Below are positions 1 through 5,883 of a stretch of DNA of 16,117 bases, piece by piece. A program made the translations under genes and the position numbers. Numbering within the stretch: the stretch's first letter is position 1; each line of letters starts with the position of its first letter. Origin of the DNA: DATDEW01 sp046590205. Lineage in GTDB: Bacteria > Bacteroidota > Ignavibacteria > Palsa-1295. The notes below the pieces were generated by a model, which was not told the origin of the DNA, ran no database searches, and worked only from the letters and a program-made list of their open reading frames with translations. The stretch spans positions 1-16,117 of the forward strand of contig JBKJTT010000081.1 of assembly GCA_046590205.1 (NCBI GenBank), in the 5' to 3' direction.

Positions 1-1
1 A

Positions 2-748
2 GTAACAGCAGGTGGTGCGACAATCAACGGACTTGCTCAGAACAATGCGCTTGTTGACCTTATCGTAGCTCCCGCTACTACAGGTGGTGCGTTGGCAACA
101 CGTTCAGTTGCTTCACTTGGTCTTATTACTGGGTCTGGCACAGCGAACACAATGACCATGTGGACTGGTGCAAATTCGATTGGAGATGGACCGCTCACAG
201 TTAGTGGTGGAATTAACGTTGCAAGTACAGGCTCGTTAACTGCTGGTACTACTGTTAATGCCACAACAACGGTCAATGCAGGAACAGCCGTAAATGCTAC
301 AACATCAGTTAGTGCAGGTACATCGGTATCAGCAGTAACGACAGTAACAGCAGGAACAACGATGACAGCTGGTACAGGTATTACCTCAACAGCAGGTGCA
401 ATTAATGCTGCGGGCGGTACAATTCAGACCAACGGTACAAACCGCATCTTGAACGACGGTACAGTAGTTGCAACAGCACTTCGCGCTTCATTCACAGCTG
501 TTGGTGCAGTTGCTAACTATGCAGTTGCTGCAACCGACTACTTTGTACGCGCAGCCAATGCAGCAACGACAACAGTAACGTTGCCGGCAGCAGCTACCTC
601 AGGGCGTATCATCGTCATTCAGAATAACACAGGCGCAGGTATCACAATCGCCCCTACAGGTGCTGATGTAATTGACGTAGTTGTAGTCGGTAATGGTGTG
701 ACTCGTACCTACATCTCTAATGGCGGTACTAACTGGTTTAGCTATTAA
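2..748 (+). CDS. Repetitive surface/fibre-like protein, 3' part only
   Basis: The reading frame is open from base 2 to a TAA at 746-748, giving 248 residues; the start lies outside the window. The protein is almost entirely Thr, Ala, Val, Gly, Asn and Ser, with no Cys and few charged residues. It has three parts: an N-terminal stretch, a run of hexapeptide repeats (about residues 77-130 of this fragment), and a C-terminal domain of about 90 residues. The C-terminal domain has the pattern NYAVAATDYFV, TTTVTLPAA, GRIIVIQNN, GAGITIAPTGAD, ending NGGTNWFSY. That beta-rich pattern resembles the C-terminal region of many phage-tail-fibre-like and Bacteroidota surface proteins. I infer an extracellular fibrous protein but cannot name a family. 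It has no T9SS-type tail. A TTG at 92 is in frame, but coding-like sequence continues upstream, so it is not the start. Confidence 0.8.
   Translation, partial: VTAGGATINGLAQNNALVDLIVAPATTGGALATRSVASLGLITGSGTANTMTMWTGANSIGDGPLTVSGGINVASTGSLTAGTTVNATTTVNAGTAVNATTSVSAGTSVSAVTTVTAGTTMTAGTGITSTAGAINAAGGTIQTNGTNRILNDGTVVATALRASFTAVGAVANYAVAATDYFVRAANAATTTVTLPAAATSGRIIVIQNNTGAGITIAPTGADVIDVVVVGNGVTRTYISNGGTNWFSY
230..391 (+). repeat. Nine in-frame hexapeptide (18-base) repeats
   Basis: Nine consecutive six-residue units fit x-[TSAG]-[VLMI]-[NST]-[AS]-[GTV]: GSLTAG, TTVNAT, TTVNAG, TAVNAT, TSVSAG, TSVSAV, TTVTAG, TTMTAG, TGITST. The DNA units differ in codon choice, so the period is kept at protein level rather than by recent slippage. 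A branched aliphatic residue every sixth position, with Ala two residues later, recalls left-handed beta-helix or fibre-shaft folds; that fold is inference. Confidence 0.75.
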
Positions 749-758
749 TCTTCCTCAT

Positions 759-790
759 CCTTCGCTTCGGGTTTTCACCCGGAGCGAAGG
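759..790 (+). terminator. GC-rich 13-bp stem-loop after the fibre-like gene
   Basis: CCTTCGCTTCGGG at 759-771 pairs with CCCGGAGCGAAGG at 778-790, leaving a six-base loop (TTTTCA). Twelve pairs are Watson-Crick and one is G-U. No U-tract follows directly; the first T run is at 806-811. It may therefore be a weak terminator, an mRNA-stabilising 3' structure, or an element separating expression of the two flanking genes. Confidence 0.6.
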
Positions 791-810
791 GGTGGGTCTA
801 ACACAATTTT

Positions 811-818
811 TAACTTTA
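811..818 (+). promoter_or_regulatory. Possible -7 box for the eight-cysteine protein
   Basis: TAACTTTA differs in one base from the Bacteroidota -7 consensus TAnnTTTG and lies 18 bases before the ATG at 837, downstream of the 759-790 hairpin. An AGGA at 830-833 is a weak ribosome-binding candidate. I see no clear -33 element. Confidence 0.3.
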
Positions 819-836
819 ACTTCAACCTCAGGATAT

Positions 837-1148
837 ATGAAAAACTTCTTCAAATCATTTGTAGCGATCTTCGCAGTCACTGCGCTCCTTGCTACTTCTT
901 CGTTCGCAGGTAATGCTAGTGATCCTATCACATGCGCACGTCAGCTAAGAGATTGCCTCAAACAATGCAACCAACAGGAAGCTGCTGCAAAAGCAACCAA
1001 GAAATCTTGCGATGCAAATGCAACAACTGCTGCTGCAAAGAAGGCATGCCGTGACGCATATAATGCCGCAATGGCACAAGTAGCATCGTGCCGCGCTACA
1101 TGCAAGCGTAATTTTGATGCTTGTATCGGCGGCGGTTACGAAGGATAA
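837..1148 (+). CDS. Small exported eight-cysteine alpha-helical protein
   Basis: 103 residues, unknown family. I chose ATG 837 because it begins a clean signal peptide (MKNFFKSF, hydrophobic core, ATSSFA, probable cleavage near residue 24) and has AGGA just upstream. The same frame is open further upstream, but starts there would precede the signal peptide. The mature part of about 79 residues is Ala/Lys-rich and should be helical. Its cysteines are at 33, 40, 44, 58, 71, 85, 89 and 96. Gaps are 6-3-13-12-13-3-6 residues, an exact mirror: 33+96, 40+89, 44+85 and 58+71 all equal 129. Within each half they fall at heptad positions a, a, d, d. I infer an antiparallel helical hairpin laced by four nested disulfides in the periplasm or outside the cell. 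The tail is GGGYEG. It is followed by a strong terminator, so it ends this transcription unit. Function is unknown. Confidence 0.85.
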   Translation: MKNFFKSFVAIFAVTALLATSSFAGNASDPITCARQLRDCLKQCNQQEAAAKATKKSCDANATTAAAKKACRDAYNAAMAQVASCRATCKRNFDACIGGGYEG

Positions 1149-1208
1149 GCTTCGCTGTCGGCGGTGGCAATGAAGAACAACCGCCACAATCTTTTACGAT
1201 AGTTATAG

Positions 1209-1243
1209 AAAAGCCCGAAGAATATCTTCGGGCTTTTTATTTT
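1209..1243. terminator. Strong, probably bidirectional intrinsic terminator
   Basis: AAAAGCCCGAAGA at 1209-1221 pairs perfectly with TCTTCGGGCTTTT at 1225-1237, with a three-base loop (ATA). It is followed by TATTTT, and A runs precede the left arm, so it works on either strand. It ends the eight-cysteine gene on the plus strand and could also stop transcripts from the histidine kinase on the minus strand, whose stop lies about 200 bases away. I see no gene or RNA between 1244 and 1436. Confidence 0.9.
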
Positions 1244-1436
1244 CCCTGAAACAAATGCCCGTTTTTCCCGTATGAAACATTCCAGCTTCTGCATCCTGCA
1301 ACGATAATCACCCAAAACAATCAAGAGAGCCACAGGACAGTGCACAAAGATACTGTTGAATTATATATAGTTACAGGGGATAAATAATGTATTTTTTGGG
1401 TTGCTTCCTCCCAAGACCAAGGGGCAGATTCGGCGG

Positions 1437-2495
1437 CTAAAAGATATTCTTATGCAAGTTAAAGGAGAAACTACTACCAATTCCCGACTCGCTGGTTACC
1501 TTTATCGAACTCCGATGTGCTTCAATGATATGTTTACAGATAGCAAGTCCAAGACCTGTCCCCCCGGGCGATGTCCGAGAGCGGTCTTTATCAACGCGGT
1601 AGAATCTCTCGAAGAGTCGGGGGAGATGTTCTTCGCCAATACCAATGCCATTGTCACTGACCACTACTTTGGCAAAGTTCAGAGGTTCATTGTCATGGAG
1701 TTCTATCTTGACCGTAGAGCCGGGATTCGAGTATTTTATAGCATTGTCAACAAGGTTTACCATGACCTGTTTTATCCTTTCCTTATCGCCGAAAACTTCA
1801 ACTTCTTGTTCATTGCCAAGATTGCCTGAAAAGTATAGATCAATGGATTTACCTCTTGCTATCGGTTGCATTTCCAATGCCATGTCCCGCAGAAATGACT
1901 GGAGATTAAAGAGACGAAAGCTCATCCGCATCTCGCCTGACTCAATGCGGCTTATGTCAATAAGATCGTTGAGGAGGGCATTGAGTCGTGTCGCCTGTGC
2001 CTGAGCCCTTTCGAGGAAGTCACGGTTGACGGTCGGGTCTTCGAGAGCGCCATCGAGGAGCGTTTCGATGAACCCCTGCACAGCGAAGATCGGGGTGCGA
2101 AGCTCATGGCTGACATTGCCAAGGAATTCGCTGCGAATCCTTTCGAGCTTTTTGATAGCGGCAAGGTCCTGTGCCTGTTTTTCAGCTATTTCATTGATGG
2201 CATTTGCCAAGCTGACAAGTTCGTCCGGTACCTCATTTGGTCCATGGTAGGTGACCTCTAATCTGCCGTCAGCGATACCTGCCGCCTGCGGTACAAGGTC
2301 TGCAATGGGCTTTACAAGCCGTCTGGAATGGAGGTAAGCAACAGGGATAGCGATAGCTAAGACGATTGCTTCAATGATATATGCAGAAGTCCGAATATTC
2401 CCTTCGGCGAAGTAAAGAGCTAAGTCACCAATGAGAATAGCTGTTATAAGAAATAACAGGGGGACAGCAAATGCTTTGTTGCGAAGCGAAGCCAA
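1437..2495 (-). CDS. HAMP-domain sensor histidine kinase (PhoR/BaeS-like)
   Basis: 352 residues; senses an envelope signal and phosphorylates the partner regulator encoded just upstream. Two membrane helices (about 9-29 and 38-55) are joined by a periplasmic segment of only about eight residues, so there is no extracytoplasmic sensor domain. Sensing probably occurs within the membrane or through a partner protein. A HAMP linker spans about 56-108. The H-box is FLGNVSHELRTPI with phospho-acceptor His130. The N-box is NLVDNAIKYSN (Asn251), G1 is DNGIGI (281-286) and G2 is GGTGLGL (311-317). No PAS domain is present, unlike classical PhoR. The start is TTG at 2495; an in-frame TAA lies four codons upstream and there is no usable ATG nearby. 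It is the second gene of the pair, after an 88-base spacer. The inducing signal cannot be read from the sequence. Confidence 0.9.
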   Translation of the reverse strand: MASLRNKAFAVPLLFLITAILIGDLALYFAEGNIRTSAYIIEAIVLAIAIPVAYLHSRRLVKPIADLVPQAAGIADGRLEVTYHGPNEVPDELVSLANAINEIAEKQAQDLAAIKKLERIRSEFLGNVSHELRTPIFAVQGFIETLLDGALEDPTVNRDFLERAQAQATRLNALLNDLIDISRIESGEMRMSFRLFNLQSFLRDMALEMQPIARGKSIDLYFSGNLGNEQEVEVFGDKERIKQVMVNLVDNAIKYSNPGSTVKIELHDNEPLNFAKVVVSDNGIGIGEEHLPRLFERFYRVDKDRSRTSPGGTGLGLAICKHIIEAHRSSIKVTSESGIGSSFSFNLHKNIF

Positions 2496-2502
2496 GTTAA
2501 GT

Positions 2503-2590
2503 AATTATGAATTACGAAATAGCAATTACGAATCGAATGTAAAAATACGGAAAGTTTCTATCCGAATTCGTAATTAGCAATTCCTAATTT
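2503..2590. repeat. AATTACGAA-type direct and inverted repeats between regulator and kinase
   Basis: The A/T-rich spacer holds AATTACGAA at 2510-2518 and 2524-2532, and the inverted copy TTCGTAATT at 2567-2575. Related blocks (TAGCAATT, CCTAATTTACGAA) flank them. The left and right halves form an imperfect long hairpin around 2536-2561. It sits between two cotranscribed genes, so it could set the kinase:regulator ratio by mRNA processing, or be a dispersed repeat. The right edge runs a few bases into the regulator's stop region. Confidence 0.6.
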
Positions 2591-3282
2591 ACGAACCTGT
2601 AGCCAACTCCCTTGACTGTCTCGATGCGGTCGCCTATCTTCCCGAGTTTATCTCGTACTTTGAAGATATGCACGTCAACGGTACGCTCGACAACATAGGA
2701 CCCTTCGCCCCATACTTCATTGAGCAATGTATCGCGGCTAAAGACACGACCGGGATGCGAGCAAAGGAAATAGAGAAGCTCGAATTCTTTGCGCGGGAAG
2801 AACAGCTCTTTTCCTGCAAGTTTTACGCGATAACTTTGGCGGTCTATCTCCAGTTCTTCAATAGTTACTTTTTCCGTGCCTGTTTTATCCGAGAGTTTCG
2901 GAGTCGCAGTATTTGAGCGGCGAAGAAGCGACTTAACCCTTGCGACGAGCACCCTTGCCGAGACCGGCTTTTGGATGTAGTCATCAGCACCAAGCTCTAA
3001 GCCGACGATTTGGTCAACTTCTGACGAGCGAGCCGTCAGGAAAATGACAGGGAGAGTTTCCCATGCCTTGTTTGCCCTAATACGTTTGCATACTTCGAAG
3101 CCGTCAAGGCCGGGCATCATTATATCGAGAACGCAAATGGATACCTTATGGTCGGCAAGCTGCTTGAGCGCCTCGTTGCCGTCACCGGCTGTCAAGACTG
3201 CAAATCCCTCTTTGGAAAGGTTATAGGCAAGCAGGTCGCGAATATCCTTTTCGTCGTCAACGATGAGAACGGTTTTAGTCAT
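2584..3282 (-). CDS. OmpR/PhoB-family response regulator
   Basis: 232 residues from the chosen ATG at 3282; DNA-binding output of the two-component pair. The receiver domain (about 1-120) has the acidic pair Asp9/Asp10, phospho-acceptor Asp53 in VLDIMMPGLDG, Thr83 and Lys105 (IQKP). The winged-helix domain (about 132-232) contains the PRKEFELL, HPGRVFSRDTLLNEVWG and VDVHIFKVRDKLG segments and ends in KGVGYRFVN, typical of PhoB-type regulators. Start choice: ATG 3282 gives MTKTVLIVDDEKD, the usual short lead into the receiver. ATGs at 3309 and 3324 are in frame and possible, and no site has a convincing Shine-Dalgarno. It precedes the histidine kinase on the same strand and is divergent from the oxoamine synthase gene. 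Target genes are unknown; it resembles PhoB, but phosphate control is not shown. Confidence 0.92.
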   Translation of the reverse strand: MTKTVLIVDDEKDIRDLLAYNLSKEGFAVLTAGDGNEALKQLADHKVSICVLDIMMPGLDGFEVCKRIRANKAWETLPVIFLTARSSEVDQIVGLELGADDYIQKPVSARVLVARVKSLLRRSNTATPKLSDKTGTEKVTIEELEIDRQSYRVKLAGKELFFPRKEFELLYFLCSHPGRVFSRDTLLNEVWGEGSYVVERTVDVHIFKVRDKLGKIGDRIETVKGVGYRFVN

Positions 3283-3442
3283 TGGTTCGAGCTTTGAAAG
3301 TTCTGTCATCGTAATTAACAGCATAGATTTACGGCACGTGCTCTGTTACGTCTCTATAACGCCTAAGTTATAGGAATGATAACAGTTGCGTAACATAATG
3401 GTAACGCCAAACGGGCTTTTCTCTCCAATGCGGGCTAATTGC

Positions 3443-3458
3443 CGTATTTTTGCACCAT
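3443..3458 (+). promoter_or_regulatory. Promoter box CGTATTTTTGCACCAT for the oxoamine synthase fusion
   Basis: TATTTTTG at 3445-3452 fits the Bacteroidota -7 consensus TAnnTTTG. The whole 16-mer is identical to the one at 14035-14050 before holB. Transcription would start a few bases downstream, leaving roughly 20 bases of leader before GTG 3478. No clear -33 TTTG is seen; a T run lies at 3417-3420. The rest of 3283-3442 shows no gene. Confidence 0.55.
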
Positions 3459-3477
3459 TATAATCGCAAAAAACTAC

Positions 3478-5883
3478 GTGGATATTTTCCAGAAAGCATT
3501 TGATTTTACACGTGCCGATGATGTAAAAAAAGCGGGGTATTACCCATACTTCCGTGCCATTGAAGCCAACGAGGGTCCCGTCGTTCGCATGGAAGGCAAA
3601 GACGTCATCATGGCTGGTTCGAATAATTATCTTGGCTTAACACGTGACCAACGCGTGATCGATGCCGCACTTGCTGCAGTCAAACAGTATGGCACCGGCT
3701 GCTCGGGCTCTCGTTACTTGACCGGTACACTTGATATTCATATTCAGCTTGAACTTGAGCTCGCAGAGTTCTTAGGAAAAGAATCATGCTTGCTTTTTTC
3801 GACAGGTTACCAGACAGCACAGGGTGTTATCCCGTCGCTTGTTGGTCGCGGCGAGTATGTCATTAGCGATAAAGATAATCATGCCTGTATTGTAGTTGCA
3901 AACCTCATGACGAAGGGGATGTATGGCGAGGTTGTTCGCTATAATCACTTTGATAATGCCGATCTTGAACGACGTCTCTCGAAATTGCCGATAGATGCTG
4001 GTAAACTCATCGTAACCGATGGTGTCTTCTCAACTACAGGTGAACTTGTCAACTTACCGGATATCATCGCACTTGCAAAGAAGTATAATGCACGAGTCAT
4101 GGTTGACGATGCCCATGCTTCTGGTGTTGTTGGTTTAGGCGGACGCGGCACGGCAAGTCACTTCGGACTTGTCGATGATACTGATCTGACGATGGGTACA
4201 TTCTCCAAGACGTTTGCAAGTCTTGGTGGGTTTGTCGTTGGTGCGGAGCGTGTTATCAATTATATCAAGCATACAACGCCTGCGCTGATCTTCTCTGCAA
4301 GCCCAACTCCACCGTCTGTCGCGGCTGCTCTTGCCGCACTTCGTATCTTACGTGATGAGCCGTATCGTATGCAGCAGCTTCTTGATAATGCGCAGTACAT
4401 GCGTGATAACTTCAAGAAGATCGGCTTTAAGATCATCGAGAATAATACGGCTATTGTGCCAGTCCTCGTTGGTGATGATGTAAAGGCATTTGTCTTCTGG
4501 CGAAAGCTTTATGATGCAGGTGTGTTCGTCAATGCATTTATCTCACCCGGTGTACCTGATGGTATGCAGATGATGCGTACAAGCTACATGGCTTCGCATG
4601 AGAAGCATCACCTCGACCGCATCCTCGAACTCTTCCAAGAGATTGGTGAAGATGTCGGTGTTCTTGACGAGCCGGAGATAGGTATCACAGCCGCAGAAGA
4701 GAATCGCGCCGCAGTTTCCGCAGAGTATAAACTTTCTGGAAAACTCAAAGTAACCGAAGCATCGTCACGCAAAGAGAAGCTTCGCTTCATGCGGATGGTG
4801 TGGGACATCTATCAAGGTACGCCGAACTGGACGCCGCCGCTTGAGATGGATAGAATGCGCCTGATCGATGAGAAGCGCAACCCTTTCTACAAACATGCTG
4901 AAGCGAAATTCTTTATCGCAGAAGATAACGGAAAGGAAGTAGGGCGTATCGCCGCTATTATCAACCACTCACATAATACCCTTCATAATGATAAGATCGG
5001 CTTCTTTGGATTTTTTGAATCTGTAAATAATCAAGAAGTTGCAAATACGCTTTTTGATACTGCAAAAGATTGGTTAAAGTCAAAAGGCAGGACAGCCATT
5101 CGTGGTCCTATCAGCCCGTCTATTAACGACGAAGTTGGTATGCTCGTTGATGGCTTCGATCATCCCGCAGCATTTATGATGCCGTATCATTTGCCTTACT
5201 ACAGCAAACTACTTGAGAACTACGGGTTTAGTAAAGAACAAGATATGCTTGCATGGCATCTTGATGCGGAGAAAACCCTTTCGCCCAAGCTCAAGCGTGT
5301 TACAGACTTGATGCGCCAGCGCAGCGATGTGAAGATCCGCTCACTTGATATGAAGCACTTTAATGAAGAAGTAAATCTGATTAAGGAGCTTTATGCAAAA
5401 GGATGGGAAGAGAACTGGGGTGCTGTGCCGCTGACCGATGATGAGATAACAATGCTTGCAAGTGAACTCAAGCAGATCATCGAACCGGATTATGTACTAT
5501 TTGCTGAAAAAGTAAAAGCTGACGGTAAAAAAGAGACGATCGGTTTTACACTCACGATACCTGACATTAACCAAGCATTCCGCGCGGGAAAAGAGATACC
5601 CAAAGGTGTATTGAATCTCCCGACAGCCATCACAAATCTCATGACAAAGAAGAGTGCGATAGATACACTGCGTATTATCTTGCTTGGTGTTATGCCCGAG
5701 TATCGGGGAAGAGGTGTTGATGCACTCCTTTACCGCGAAACACTCGAACGCGCACAAAAGAACGGAATCAAGTACGGCGAAGCATCATGGATACTTGAAG
5801 ACAACGCGGCAATGAGCCGCGCGGCAGAAGTCATGCAGGGCAAGGCATATAAGAGGTATAGAGTCTATCAGAAAGAGATTTGA
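3478..5883 (+). CDS. Alpha-oxoamine synthase (SPT/BioF/KBL-like) fused to a GNAT-type acyltransferase
   Basis: 801 residues. The N-terminal part (about 15-400) is a PLP-dependent alpha-oxoamine synthase, the family condensing an amino acid with an acyl-CoA with loss of CO2 (serine palmitoyltransferase, KBL, BioF). Visible motifs are GSNNYLGL near 47, GTGCSGSRYLTGT, the ring-stacking His135 in DKDNH, Asp210 and His213 in DDAH, and Schiff-base Lys244 in GTFSK followed by LGGFV. After a linker (about 400-435) the C-terminal half has GNAT-like features, including the CoA-loop-like segment VMPEYRGRGV at 738-747. The same fusion occurs in other Bacteroidota-type genomes. The substrate is not determined; a sphingoid or related lipid base is one possibility. 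GTG 3478 is preferred over TTG 3439 because the latter lies upstream of the -7 box and MDIFQKAFDFTRADDV is a natural N-terminus. The 3' end overlaps the convergent GT-5 by 16 bases. Confidence 0.88.
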   Translation: MDIFQKAFDFTRADDVKKAGYYPYFRAIEANEGPVVRMEGKDVIMAGSNNYLGLTRDQRVIDAALAAVKQYGTGCSGSRYLTGTLDIHIQLELELAEFLGKESCLLFSTGYQTAQGVIPSLVGRGEYVISDKDNHACIVVANLMTKGMYGEVVRYNHFDNADLERRLSKLPIDAGKLIVTDGVFSTTGELVNLPDIIALAKKYNARVMVDDAHASGVVGLGGRGTASHFGLVDDTDLTMGTFSKTFASLGGFVVGAERVINYIKHTTPALIFSASPTPPSVAAALAALRILRDEPYRMQQLLDNAQYMRDNFKKIGFKIIENNTAIVPVLVGDDVKAFVFWRKLYDAGVFVNAFISPGVPDGMQMMRTSYMASHEKHHLDRILELFQEIGEDVGVLDEPEIGITAAEENRAAVSAEYKLSGKLKVTEASSRKEKLRFMRMVWDIYQGTPNWTPPLEMDRMRLIDEKRNPFYKHAEAKFFIAEDNGKEVGRIAAIINHSHNTLHNDKIGFFGFFESVNNQEVANTLFDTAKDWLKSKGRTAIRGPISPSINDEVGMLVDGFDHPAAFMMPYHLPYYSKLLENYGFSKEQDMLAWHLDAEKTLSPKLKRVTDLMRQRSDVKIRSLDMKHFNEEVNLIKELYAKGWEENWGAVPLTDDEITMLASELKQIIEPDYVLFAEKVKADGKKETIGFTLTIPDINQAFRAGKEIPKGVLNLPTAITNLMTKKSAIDTLRIILLGVMPEYRGRGVDALLYRETLERAQKNGIKYGEASWILEDNAAMSRAAEVMQGKAYKRYRVYQKEI

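Noticed and set aside
230..391. CRISPR-like short repeats
   Set aside because: The 18-base period has no spacers, the units are not identical, and the frame is open throughout; the repeats are coding hexapeptides.
720..836. A longer start (ATG 720) for the eight-cysteine protein
   Set aside because: It would overlap the end of the fibre-like gene, run through the 759-790 hairpin and bury the signal peptide in the interior.
1397..1415. TTGGG...CCCAA hairpin downstream of the kinase
   Set aside because: Only five base pairs with a nine-base loop, and no T-tract in the direction of kinase transcription; the 1209-1243 hairpin is a far better terminator.
1401..1829. A 142-residue plus-strand frame opposite the histidine kinase
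   Set aside because: It lies on the reverse strand of the well-conserved ATPase domain, has no recognisable domain or signal, and starts in an untranslated stretch without promoter or ribosome-binding site.
2584..3282. Naming the two-component pair phoB/phoR
   Set aside because: The regulator fits PhoB by length and domains, but the kinase has no PAS domain and no phosphate-transport genes are nearby, so phosphate sensing is unsupported.
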